In this document: in pieces, positions 7,593-15,847 of the stretch | Numbering within the stretch: position 1 is the first letter of the stretch | How the letters are laid out: every line of letters starts with the position of its first letter | NCBI GenBank assembly: GCA_963704295.1 | Contig: OY969884.1 | Span: 2,542,001-2,606,000 of the forward strand | DNA from: JACCVL01 sp963704295 | GTDB lineage: Bacteria > Actinomycetota > Actinomycetes > Propionibacteriales > Nocardioidaceae | Direction: 5' to 3' | DNA length: 64,000 nucleotides | Notes under the pieces: model-generated | What the model was told of the DNA's origin: nothing | The model's database searches: none | The model's input: only the letters and a program-made list of their open reading frames with translations | Made by a program: the position numbers and the translations under genes

Positions 7593-8657
7593 ATGGCCGT
7601 CGTCACCATGCGACAGCTGCTTGAGAGCGGCGTCCACTTCGGGCACCAGACCCGTCGGTGGAACCCGAAGATGAAGCGCTTCATCTTCACCGAGCGCAAC
7701 GGCATCTACATCATCGACCTGCAGCAGTCGCTCGCCTACATCGACCGCAGCTTCGAGTTCGTCCGTGAGACGGTCGCGCGAGGCGGGCAGATCCTGTTCG
7801 TCGGGACCAAGAAGCAGGCCCAGGAGGCCATCGCCGAGCAGTCCATGCGGGTCGGGATGCCGTATGTGAACCAGCGCTGGCTCGGCGGGATGCTCACCAA
7901 CTTCCAGACGGTGCACGAGCGGCTGAAGCGGCTCAAGGAGCTCGAGGAGGTCGACTTCGACGACGTCGCCGGCTCCGGGCGGACCAAGAAGGAGCTGCTC
8001 GGCATGCGGCGCGAGCGGGACAAGCTCAACCGCAGCCTCGGCGGCATCCGGGACATGGGCCGCACGCCGGCCGCCGTCTGGATCGTGGACACCAAGAAGG
8101 AGCACCTGGCCGTCGACGAGGCCAAGAAGCTCGGCATCCCCGTGGTCGCGGTGCTGGACACCAACTGTGATCCCGACGACGTCGACTACCCCATCCCGGG
8201 CAACGACGACGCCATCCGGTCGGTGACCCTGCTGACCAGGGTGATCGCGGACGCGGTCGCGGAGGGGTTGATGGCCCGGTCCGGCGTGCGCACGGGTGAG
8301 GAGCCGGCCGGTGCCGAGGTCGGCGCCGACGAGCCGATGGCGGAGTGGGAGCGTGAGCTGCTCGCCGGCGCGGCGAGCGAGGCGGCAGCAGCGGCCACCA
8401 GCGCCACGGCCGAGCCGACGGACACGGCCGAGCCGACGGACACGGCGGAGCCGACGGACACGGTCGAGTCGACCGAGCCGACCGCCGATGCGCCGGGCGA
8501 CCGTCCGGCCGCGTCCGAGGCCACCGAGGCGACCGCCGCGGCCGCCGTCGCAGGGTCAGGGGACACCGCGGGCGACGCCTCCGCCGCGGCCGCCGATGCG
8601 GTCGAGGCCGAGGCAGAGGCGCCGGCCGGCACCGCCCCGGAGCCCGACAAGGCCTGA
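7593..8657 (+). CDS. rpsB: Small ribosomal subunit protein uS2 with long acidic tail
   Basis: The ATG at 7593 begins MAVVTMRQLLESGVHFGHQT, the invariant start of uS2. The body continues with NGIYIIDLQQSL, FVGTKKQAQEAI and VNQRWLGGMLTNF, and ends near residue 260. About 90 further residues are rich in Ala, Glu, Thr and Pro and contain three perfect AEPTDT repeats. At 354 residues the protein is longer than most actinobacterial uS2. uS2 binds late on the 30S platform near uS1. tsf follows after 108 nt, the usual pair. Confidence 0.97.
   Translation: MAVVTMRQLLESGVHFGHQTRRWNPKMKRFIFTERNGIYIIDLQQSLAYIDRSFEFVRETVARGGQILFVGTKKQAQEAIAEQSMRVGMPYVNQRWLGGMLTNFQTVHERLKRLKELEEVDFDDVAGSGRTKKELLGMRRERDKLNRSLGGIRDMGRTPAAVWIVDTKKEHLAVDEAKKLGIPVVAVLDTNCDPDDVDYPIPGNDDAIRSVTLLTRVIADAVAEGLMARSGVRTGEEPAGAEVGADEPMAEWERELLAGAASEAAAAATSATAEPTDTAEPTDTAEPTDTVESTEPTADAPGDRPAASEATEATAAAAVAGSGDTAGDASAAAADAVEAEAEAPAGTAPEPDKA
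8409..8462 (+). repeat. Three 18-bp tandem repeats inside rpsB
   Basis: The 18-bp unit GCCGAGCCGACGGACACG occurs three times in a row (one synonymous C-to-G change in the third copy) and encodes AEPTDT three times in the S2 tail. Near identity at the DNA level suggests recent slippage expansion. The number of copies may vary between strains. Confidence 0.85.
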
Positions 8658-8765
8658 CCGGACTGCCGGTCCCGAAACTGCTCGCAGTTCGAGCGCAGAC
8701 AACAGCCGGCCCGGCCGATCGCCGGACGATCGCCGGCCGACCGTGAGCAAGGAGACGAGATCCCC

Positions 8766-9587
8766 ATGGCGAACATCACCGCCACCGACGTGAAGAAGCT
8801 CCGCGACCTGACCGGCGCGGGGATGATGGACTCCAAGAACGCCCTGGTCGAGGCCGACGGCGACCTCGACAAGGCGATCGAGGTCCTGCGGATCAAGGGT
8901 GAGGGCAAGGCGGCCAAGCGCGGCGCCGAGCGCACCGCTGCCGCCGGGCTGGTGGCGTCGGCCGGGAACGCCCTCGTCGAGCTGAACAGCGAGACCGACT
9001 TCGTCGCCAAGTCCGAGCAGTTCCAGCAGCTCGCCGACGCCGTCGCGGCAACCGCCAACCGTGCCCGCGCGGCCGACCGGGAGGCGCTGGCCGCCGCCGC
9101 GCTCGATGACGGTCGTACGGTCGAGCAGGCGCTGGGCGAGCTGGCGGCCGTGATCGGGGAGAAGCTCGAGCTCGGCCGGGTCGCGTACTTCGACGGTCAG
9201 GTCGCCACCTACATGCACCGACGCGCCAGCGACCTCCCACCCACCGTCGGCGTGATCGTGGAGTACGACGGCGGTGACGTGGAGGCGGCCAGGGGGGCGG
9301 CCATGCAGGTCGCCGCGATGCGGCCGCAGTACGTGTCCCGCGACGACGTCCCGGAGGACGTCGTCGCCAAGGAGCGGCAGATCGCCGAGGCGACCGCCCG
9401 CGAGGAGGGCAAGCCGGAGCAGGCGCTGCCCAAGATCGTCGACGGCCGGGTCAACGGCTTCTTCAAGGACGTCGTGCTGCTCGAGCAGCCGTCGGTCAAG
9501 GAGAACAAGCGGACCGTGCAGGCCGTCCTGGCCGACGCGGGCGTGACCCTGACCCGGTTCGCGCGGTTCGAGGTCGGACAGGGCTGA
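8766..9587 (+). CDS. tsf: Elongation factor Ts
   Basis: This 273-residue protein starts MANITATDVKKLRDLTGAGM, the UBA-like N-terminal domain. It carries the EF-Tu-contacting LNSETDFVAKSEQF motif and the two-lobed core, and ends in VTLTRFARFEVG. EF-Ts recycles EF-Tu from the GDP to the GTP form. A strong AAGGAGA ribosome-binding site precedes the ATG. The length is typical, and the rpsB-tsf-pyrH-frr order is universal in actinobacteria. Confidence 0.98.
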   Translation: MANITATDVKKLRDLTGAGMMDSKNALVEADGDLDKAIEVLRIKGEGKAAKRGAERTAAAGLVASAGNALVELNSETDFVAKSEQFQQLADAVAATANRARAADREALAAAALDDGRTVEQALGELAAVIGEKLELGRVAYFDGQVATYMHRRASDLPPTVGVIVEYDGGDVEAARGAAMQVAAMRPQYVSRDDVPEDVVAKERQIAEATAREEGKPEQALPKIVDGRVNGFFKDVVLLEQPSVKENKRTVQAVLADAGVTLTRFARFEVGQG

Positions 9588-9643
9588 GCCCGGGGCCGGA
9601 TCCGCTAGCGTCAGCTCGACCGATCACGCGGGAGGCGGCAGTC

Positions 9644-10414
9644 GTGAGCGCACAGCCGGGACAGCAGCAGCCGGACCCAACCACCCCGGCGACCGGGACG
9701 GAGCGTCCGGTCTACCGGCGGGCACTGCTGAAGCTGTCGGGCGAGGTCTTCGGAGGCGGCCGTCTGGGGGTGGACCCCGACGTGGTGAGTTCGGTTGCCC
9801 GGCAGATAAGCGACGTCGTCCGCTCCGGCGTGCAGCTGGCGGTCGTCGTCGGTGGGGGCAACTTCTTCCGCGGCGCCGAGCTGTCCACCCGAGGCATGGA
9901 CCGGGCGCGGGCCGACTACATGGGCATGCTCGGCACCGTGATGAACTGCCTCGCGCTGCAGGACTTCCTGGAGAAGCAGGGCATCGACACCCGGGTCCAG
10001 ACCGCGATCACCATGGGTCAGGTCGCCGAGCCGTACATCCCGCGACGCGCCGCCCGGCACCTGGAGAAGGGGCGCGTCGTGATCTTCGGCGCCGGTGCCG
10101 GCATGCCGTACTTCTCCACCGACACGGTGGCGGCGCAGCGCGCCTTGGAGATCAGCTGCGACGTCCTGCTGCTGGCTAAGAGCGGGGTCGACGGCGTCTA
10201 CGACGCGGACCCGCGGCTCGACCCCACCGCGGTCAAGTTCGACGCCGTGGACTATGGCGAGGTCCTCGGCCGTGGCCTCCAGGTCGCCGATGCCGCCGCG
10301 TTCGCACTCTGCAGGGAGAACAACCTCCCGATCGTCGTCTTCAACCTTGCCGACGGGAACATCGCTCGCGCCGTTCGGGGTGAGAAGATCGGCACGGTGG
10401 TCTCCGCGGGCTGA
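9644..10414 (+). CDS. pyrH: UMP kinase
   Basis: This 256-residue amino-acid-kinase-family enzyme phosphorylates UMP to UDP. Recognisable segments are RALLKLSGEVFGG, the nucleotide loop VVVGGGNFFRG, the family signature MGMLGTVMNCLALQ, and KSGVDGVYDADPR near the C-terminus. The GTG at 9644, preceded by GGGAGG, gives a short non-conserved N-terminus of about 25 residues before the kinase core. Typical UMP kinase is hexameric and feedback-controlled by UTP. Confidence 0.97.
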   Translation: MSAQPGQQQPDPTTPATGTERPVYRRALLKLSGEVFGGGRLGVDPDVVSSVARQISDVVRSGVQLAVVVGGGNFFRGAELSTRGMDRARADYMGMLGTVMNCLALQDFLEKQGIDTRVQTAITMGQVAEPYIPRRAARHLEKGRVVIFGAGAGMPYFSTDTVAAQRALEISCDVLLLAKSGVDGVYDADPRLDPTAVKFDAVDYGEVLGRGLQVADAAAFALCRENNLPIVVFNLADGNIARAVRGEKIGTVVSAG

Positions 10415-10459
10415 CCCGCGGCGGCCGATCGACGACCCCACACCGAGGCGAGGACCCAC

Positions 10460-11017
10460 GTGATCGACCAGACCCTGCGCGAGGCAGCCACGAAGATGGA
10501 CAAGGCCGTCGAGGTCGCCAAGGAGGAGTTCGCGGCGATCCGCACCGGGCGGGCGCACCCGCAGATGTTCGCCAAGATCACCGCCGACTACTACGGCACC
10601 CCGACGCCGATCCAGCAGCTGGCCGGCTTCCAGATCCCGGAGGCCCGCGTCGTCGTCATCTCGCCGTACGACATGTCGGCCAAGCAGGCCATCGAGAAGT
10701 CGATCCGCGACTCCGACCTCGGCGTGAACCCGACCGACGACGGCAAGGTGCTCCGCGTGGTGCTTCCGGAGCTGACCGAGGAGCGCCGCAAGGAATACAT
10801 CAAGCTGGCCAGGTCGAAGGCCGAGGAGGGGCGGGTCGCCGTGCGCAACATCCGCCGCTCGGCCAAGCAGACGCTCGAGCGGGCGGAGAAGGACGGCGAG
10901 GTCGGGCAGGACGACGTCGCCGGTGCGGAGAAGCGCCTGGACGGTCTCACCAAGAAGCACACCGACGCGATCGACGAGCTGCTGCAGCACAAGGAAGCCG
11001 AGCTGCTCGAGGTGTGA
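10460..11017 (+). CDS. frr: Ribosome recycling factor
   Basis: This 185-residue protein matches the family length. It shows AAIRTGRAHPQMF, YYGTPTPIQQLAGFQIPEAR, a hinge and the long three-helix bundle with RVAVRNIRRSAKQ. RRF and EF-G split post-termination ribosomes. It starts at GTG 10460, and its TGA overlaps the GTG of cdsA by 3 nt, indicating translational coupling. Confidence 0.98.
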   Translation: MIDQTLREAATKMDKAVEVAKEEFAAIRTGRAHPQMFAKITADYYGTPTPIQQLAGFQIPEARVVVISPYDMSAKQAIEKSIRDSDLGVNPTDDGKVLRVVLPELTEERRKEYIKLARSKAEEGRVAVRNIRRSAKQTLERAEKDGEVGQDDVAGAEKRLDGLTKKHTDAIDELLQHKEAELLEV

Positions 11018-11929
11018 ACGACTCAGACCGCGACGCCCGGCCCGAGCCGGCCTCGATGAGCCCCGCGCCCGGGGATCCGGCTCCAGGTGCCCCGGCCGAC
11101 CCTGCCGTCCGCCGCAGCCGGGCCGGTCGCAACCTCCCGGCGGCGATCGCGGTCGGAGTCGGCCTGGGGGCCGTCATCCTGGCGTCCCTCTTCGTCGTCC
11201 GCGTCGGGTTCCTCGGGGTGGTCGTGCTGGCCGCCCTGCATCGGCATCTGGGAGCTGGCGAACGCCCTCGCCAGCAACGGCACTCGGCTGCCCGTCGTGC
11301 CGGTCAGCCTCGGCGGTGTGGCGATGCTCGTCGGTGCCTGGGCAGGGGGAGCCGAGCTGCTCGTCGTGGCCACCGGCCTCAGCGTGCTCGGTGTGCTGGT
11401 CTGGCGGCTGCCGTACGGCGCCGAGGGATTCGTCCGGGACACCACGGCGGCGATCTTCGTGCTCGGGTACGTCCCGCTGCTGGGGGCCTTCGTCGTGCTG
11501 ATGCTGGTGCCCGACGACGGCGCCCAGCGGATCGTGGCCTTCATCGTCGCCACCATCGCCTCCGACGTCGGTGGCTACGCCACCGGGGTGCTGGCCGGCC
11601 GGCACCCGATGGCGCCCACGATCAGCCCGAAGAAGTCGTGGGAGGGTTTCGCCGGGTCGGTCCTGGTGAGTGCGGTCGCGGGGTGGCTACTGGTCGTGCA
11701 CGTCCTCGACGGGGACGTCTGGGTCGGCATCCTGCTCGGCACGCTGACTGCCGTGGCGGCGACCACCGGCGATCTGTCGGAGTCCTTGGTGAAGCGGGAC
11801 CTGGGCATCAAGGACATGGGTTCCCTGCTCCCTGGGCACGGGGGCATGATGGACCGGCTCGACTCGCTGCTGTTCGTCGCTCCCGTCGCGTGGTTCGTCC
11901 TGGACACGCTGGTCCCGGTCGCCGGCTGA
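11014..11929 (+). pseudogene. cdsA: Phosphatidate cytidylyltransferase, frame broken by one base
   Basis: CdsA makes CDP-diacylglycerol from phosphatidate and CTP in the membrane. The N-terminal part from GTG 11014 carries the first helices in one frame. From about 11237 the homology continues in the next frame with IGIWELANAL, IASDVGGYATGVLAG and the CTP-transferase signature LVKRDLGIKDMGSLLPGHGG, followed by MMDRLDSLL. Skipping one C at about 11236 (GCCGCC-C-TGCATC) joins the two parts into a normal 304-residue enzyme. All catalytic motifs are present. Since cdsA is normally essential, a sequencing error is the likeliest explanation. Confidence 0.85.
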
Positions 11930-11963
11930 CGGCGGCCGGTCGGGCCGGTCGGAGGGAGCCGGC

Positions 11964-12740
11964 GTGGCCGCGATCGACATCGATGCGCTCTGGGACTTCG
12001 AGGACCCGGCCGGCTCCCGGGAGAGGTTCGTCGCCGCCGCGCGCGGTGCGAGCGGGGATGACCGGCTCGTTGTCCGCGCTCAGATCGCCCGTTCCTACGG
12101 CGTCGAGCAGGACGTCGGGCGGGCCCGGTCGTTGCTCGCCGAGCTGGAGCCGCTGTTGGCCTCGGCCGGACCCGCGGCCCGGGCGACGTACTGGCTGGAG
12201 CTGGGCCGTACGTACGTCTCCGCGGCGCACGACCCAGCGCGGGTGACCGCTGCGGACCGGGACGTCGCGATGGGGGCCTACCGGTCCGCCGCGGACGAGG
12301 CGCGGGCCGCCGACTCGGACGGGCTGCTGGTCGACGCCCTGCACATGGCGGCGATGGTCCCCCCGAACGCAGACGAGCGCATCGCCCTGGCCGAAGAGGC
12401 CGTGGCGGCGGCGGCCGCGTCCGCGCAGCCTGCCGGTCGGCGGTGGCTCGGGACCGCCCTGCACAACCTCGGCTACGAGCAGGCGACCGCCGGCCGGCAG
12501 GGCGAGGCAGACGTGACCCTGCGAGCGGCTCTCGCGGTGCGTGTCGACGGGAACGACGAGGTGGCGACGCGGGTGGCTCGGTGGATGGTGGCGTGGAACC
12601 TCAGACTCTCCGGTGAGTTCGACACCGCGCTGCGGATGCAGGAGGAGCTGCAGGCCGACTGCGTCGCCGCGGGGACGCCGGATCCGTTCGTCGACGACGA
12701 GCTCGCGCTGCTGCGTGCTCGCCCGGCCGGTCCGACGTGA
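11964..12740 (+). CDS. Uncharacterised helical-repeat (TPR-like) protein
   Basis: This 258-residue soluble protein starts at GTG 11964. It is almost entirely Ala/Glu/Arg-rich helix, with segments such as ARATYWLELGRTYVSAAHD and ALHNLGYEQATAGRQGEADV that resemble tetratricopeptide repeats. No enzyme motif, signal peptide or membrane helix is visible. It sits between cdsA and rlmN in the same direction. A protein-protein interaction role is inferred from the repeat-like pattern only. Confidence 0.7.
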   Translation: MAAIDIDALWDFEDPAGSRERFVAAARGASGDDRLVVRAQIARSYGVEQDVGRARSLLAELEPLLASAGPAARATYWLELGRTYVSAAHDPARVTAADRDVAMGAYRSAADEARAADSDGLLVDALHMAAMVPPNADERIALAEEAVAAAAASAQPAGRRWLGTALHNLGYEQATAGRQGEADVTLRAALAVRVDGNDEVATRVARWMVAWNLRLSGEFDTALRMQEELQADCVAAGTPDPFVDDELALLRARPAGPT

Positions 12741-12753
12741 GATCCTCGACGCG

Positions 12754-13890
12754 ATGAGTGCTCCCGAACCGGCTGCCAGGACCAGCCTGCCGCTGGTCTT
12801 CGCGGCCCCCCGGCGCGGCAAGCCGCCCCGGCACCTCGCCGACCTGTCCGTGCAGGACCGGCGTGCTGCCGTGACCGAGCTGGGGGAGCCGGGCTTCCGC
12901 GCCCAGCAGCTGTCCCGCCACTACTTCGGCCGGCTGGTCGACGATCCGGCTCAGATGACCGACCTCCCCAGCTCCGCCCGTGACACGCTGGTAGGTGAGC
13001 TGCTCCCGACCCTGCTGACGCCGGTGCGCACCCTCGACGCGGACGGCGGGGCCACGCGCAAGACGCTGTGGCGGATGCACGACGGTGGCCTGGTGGAGTC
13101 GGTGCTGATGCGTTACCCCGGACGGGTCACGATGTGCGTCTCCTCCCAGGCCGGCTGCGGGATGGCCTGCCCGTTCTGCGCCACCGGCCAGGCCGGGCTG
13201 CAGCGCAACATGTCGGCCGCCGAGATCGTCGAGCAGGTGCTTGCCGGTGCGCGCGCGTTGGCCCGGGGCGAGGTCCCCGGCGGTCCCGGCCGGGTGTCCA
13301 ACGTGGTGTTCATGGGAATGGGCGAGCCGATGGCGAACTACCGGGCCGTGCTGGGCGCCGTGCGACGGTTGACCGACCCGGTCCCGGACGGGCTCGGCAT
13401 GTCCGCCCGGGGCGTCACGGTCTCCACGGTCGGACTGGTGCCGCGGATGCGACAGCTGGCCGAGGAGGGGCTCCCGGTGACGCTGGCGCTGTCGCTCCAC
13501 GCGCCCGACGACGAGCTGCGCGACGAGCTGGTGCCGGTGAACACGCGCTGGAAGGTCCGCGAAGCGGTCGAGGCGGCCTGGCAGTACGCCGCACGCACCA
13601 AGCGCCGGGTGTCCATCGAGTACGCCATGATCCGCGGCATCAACGACCAGGCATGGCGGGCGGACCTGCTCGGTGACGTGCTGACGTCGTACGGCGACTG
13701 GGGGTGGGTGCACGTCAACCTGATCCCGCTCAACCCCACGCCCGGATCGAAATGGACCGCGTCGGATCCTGCGGACGAGCGCGAGTTCGTTCGCCGGCTC
13801 CAGGCGAAGGGCGTGCCCACGACGGTGCGCGACACCCGAGGACAGGAGATCGACGGAGCGTGTGGGCAGCTGGCGGCGACGACGGGGTGA
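12754..13890 (+). CDS. rlmN: Dual-specificity 23S rRNA/tRNA adenine-C2 methyltransferase
   Basis: This 378-residue radical-SAM enzyme methylates A2503 of 23S rRNA and A37 of some tRNAs. The CxxxCxxC cluster motif is CGMACPFC with Cys135, Cys139 and Cys142. MGMGEPMANY, SLHAPDDELRDELVPVN and a C-terminal GACGQL Cys complete the active site. The ATG at 12754 is chosen as the first start after the upstream stop codon. The stop overlaps the next GTG by 3 nt. Confidence 0.96.
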   Translation: MSAPEPAARTSLPLVFAAPRRGKPPRHLADLSVQDRRAAVTELGEPGFRAQQLSRHYFGRLVDDPAQMTDLPSSARDTLVGELLPTLLTPVRTLDADGGATRKTLWRMHDGGLVESVLMRYPGRVTMCVSSQAGCGMACPFCATGQAGLQRNMSAAEIVEQVLAGARALARGEVPGGPGRVSNVVFMGMGEPMANYRAVLGAVRRLTDPVPDGLGMSARGVTVSTVGLVPRMRQLAEEGLPVTLALSLHAPDDELRDELVPVNTRWKVREAVEAAWQYAARTKRRVSIEYAMIRGINDQAWRADLLGDVLTSYGDWGWVHVNLIPLNPTPGSKWTASDPADEREFVRRLQAKGVPTTVRDTRGQEIDGACGQLAATTG

Positions 13891-14711
13891 CCCAGCACGG
13901 CGGCCGGCTGCCGCGGGTGGTGGCCACCGACCTGGACGGAACCCTGCTGCGCAGCGACGGCTCGCTGTCGGACCGGACTCGGGTGGCGCTGTGTGCCGTC
14001 GAGGCGGCCGGGATCGAGGTCGTCATCGTCACCGCGCGGCCGCCGCGCTGGGTCGACCCGCTGGCCGACGCGGTCGGCGGTCACGGGACGGTGCTGTGCT
14101 CCAACGGCGCCTTCGTCTATGACGTCCCGGCACGCCGGGTGACCGACGCCCGCACGATTCCCCACCCCGACCTCACCCAGGCGACGCGGACTCTCCGAGC
14201 CGCTGTGCCCGAGGTGGTCTTCGCCGTCGAGCGCGCCGACGGCTTCGGCCGGGAGCCGGAGTGGACCGAGCTCTACCGGGTCCCGGCGGACCATCCGGTC
14301 GGATCCGTGGAGGAGCTGGCTGGTCCGGGCGTCGGCAAGCTGCTCGCCCGGGCCCCGAACACCGCGTTCGCCGAGTTCCACCGGCACGGCTCCCGGCTCG
14401 TCGCGCCGTACGGCGAGGTCGGCTTCTCCGGGGCGGTAGGGCTGTTGGAGGTGACCGGACGCGGCGTGACGAAGTCGGCCTCGCTGGCCCGCTGGTGCGC
14501 AGCCAGAGAGGTTGCAGCAGGCGAGGTCTGGGCCTTCGGTGACATGCCCAACGACCTCCCCATGCTCGGCTGGGCCGGACGCGCTCACGCGGTTCACAAC
14601 GCGCACCCCGAGGTCCGGTCGGTGGCCGACGTCGTCTGCGCGAGCAACGATGACGATGGCGTCGCGCGCTGTCTGGAGGCCCTTGTCGACGCGGCAGAGC
14701 GAGCGGAGTGA
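13887..14711 (+). CDS. HAD superfamily (Cof-type, IIB) phosphatase
   Basis: This 274-residue protein has HAD motif I VATDLDGTLLRSDG with the nucleophilic Asp, motif II IVTARPPRW and motif IV FGDMPNDLPMLGWAG, with a Cof-type cap in between. Such enzymes dephosphorylate sugar phosphates, FMN or pyridoxal phosphate; the substrate cannot be read from the sequence. Translation begins at GTG 13887, overlapping the rlmN stop, so it is co-translated with rlmN. Confidence 0.88.
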   Translation: MTQHGGRLPRVVATDLDGTLLRSDGSLSDRTRVALCAVEAAGIEVVIVTARPPRWVDPLADAVGGHGTVLCSNGAFVYDVPARRVTDARTIPHPDLTQATRTLRAAVPEVVFAVERADGFGREPEWTELYRVPADHPVGSVEELAGPGVGKLLARAPNTAFAEFHRHGSRLVAPYGEVGFSGAVGLLEVTGRGVTKSASLARWCAAREVAAGEVWAFGDMPNDLPMLGWAGRAHAVHNAHPEVRSVADVVCASNDDDGVARCLEALVDAAERAE

Positions 14712-14726
14712 GCCCGTCAGCGGGGA

Positions 14727-15563
14727 TCACCGCGACAGCGTCTCGGCGACCAGCAGGCCGAACCACTCCTGTTCGTCCACGGTCGCACCGCGCGACCGCA
14801 GCCAGGTGCAGACGTTGCGGCAGTCGCGGAGCAGGAAGTCCATCCCGTTCGGATTGCCGACGATGTCGACGACCTGTGGCAGGTCGATGATCACCAGCCG
14901 CCGCTCGGCCAGCAGGATGTTGTACGGCGACAAGTCGCCGTGGGCCCAGCCACGCCTGGCCAGCTGCAGCATCGCCGCCAGCAGCTGGTCGACGATCTCG
15001 GACAGCAGGTCCGCATCCGGCCGGACCTGGACCAACCGGGGGGCGGCTGCCCCGTCGACGTGGACGAACTCCATCAGCAGCTCGGTGCCGTCCACCTGCA
15101 CCGGATAGGGCACCGGGACACCGTCGGTCCACAGCGTCGTCAGCGCCGTCCACTCGGCCTGTGCCCAGGTCGCGGCGGCGACGGCGCGTCCGTGCGCGGT
15201 CCCGCGAGCCAGCGCCCTGGCGTCCCGGGTGTTCCGGGTCCGACGACCGTCGGTGTAGGCCGTGCTTCGGGAGAAGGTGCGGTGCTCGAGTGTGCGGTAC
15301 CGCTTGGCAGCCAGCAGGCTGGTGCGCCGGGGGTCCAGCGAGGCGGTCCGGTCGACCAGGAACACGTCCGCCTCCTTGCCGGTCTTGAGCACACCGAGCT
15401 CGGAGTCCACCGCCGAATCGTCGGTGACCAGCCAGTCCGGCTGCGGCTCGGGTCCGCGGCAGCCGCGCTCGACGGTGTTCCAGGTGGACCACCGCTGGCC
15501 GTCGCCGAGCGACTCGGCGACGGGGGTGAAGGGAAAAGCGAAGCGGGAGGGATCCGCAGACAC
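14727..15563 (-). CDS. RIO1-like serine protein kinase
   Basis: This 278-residue protein matches the RIO fold: an N-terminal GVLKTGKEADVFLVDR ATP-loop, LLAAKRYR with the ATP-binding Lys, the catalytic loop WAHGDLSPYNILL and the metal-binding LVIIDLPQVVD. Bacterial RIO-like proteins are poorly characterised; archaeal and eukaryotic members act in ribosome maturation. It ends convergently only 15 nt from the HAD gene. A short well-started open frame (15619-15678) lies 55 nt upstream in the same direction. Confidence 0.9.
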   Translation of the reverse strand: MSADPSRFAFPFTPVAESLGDGQRWSTWNTVERGCRGPEPQPDWLVTDDSAVDSELGVLKTGKEADVFLVDRTASLDPRRTSLLAAKRYRTLEHRTFSRSTAYTDGRRTRNTRDARALARGTAHGRAVAAATWAQAEWTALTTLWTDGVPVPYPVQVDGTELLMEFVHVDGAAAPRLVQVRPDADLLSEIVDQLLAAMLQLARRGWAHGDLSPYNILLAERRLVIIDLPQVVDIVGNPNGMDFLLRDCRNVCTWLRSRGATVDEQEWFGLLVAETLSR

Positions 15564-15618
15564 ACGAGCTCCAAGGGGCGAGTGGCGTCCCTCTCGGCCG
15601 GTGCGGGTGAGGCAGCGG

Positions 15619-15678
15619 TCAGCGAGCCGGGCGCCGGGTGGCGAGGCCGTGGAGGGCCTCGAGGGCGGCGATGGTCAT
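15619..15678 (-). CDS. Possible 19-residue peptide upstream of the RIO-like kinase
   Basis: An ATG at 15678 begins MTIAALEALHGLATRRPAR and stops at 15619. An exceptionally strong AGGAGAGGGAGGG lies 8 nt before the ATG, better than most starts in this window. Inside it CGAGGCC...GGCCTCG forms a 7-bp hairpin. It could be a leader peptide for the kinase gene 55 nt downstream or a chance feature of GC-rich DNA. No homology is claimed. Confidence 0.3.
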   Translation of the reverse strand: MTIAALEALHGLATRRPAR

Positions 15679-15847
15679 CGGGCGGCCCTCCCTCTCCTCG
15701 GTGTCGCGGTCGGCACGGACCAGGCTCGTGTCCGTGCGGGGGACAGCGTGCGCGACCGAGCGCCCCGACGGCAAGCCCTTTTCCCCGAGGGGAGGCCGAC
15801 CGGACCGCGCTGGCGCCGGGACACCACCCGTGGCTAGATAGGTGCCC

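Noticed and set aside
8409..8462. Tandem repeat in rpsB as a regulatory or mobile repeat
   Set aside because: It is in frame, keeps the coding sense and fits an expanded protein tail.
11230..11245. Programmed +1 frameshift in cdsA
   Set aside because: The first frame has no stop codon near the shift site, no known slippery CCC-TGA-type context is present, and other genes here show similar indels.
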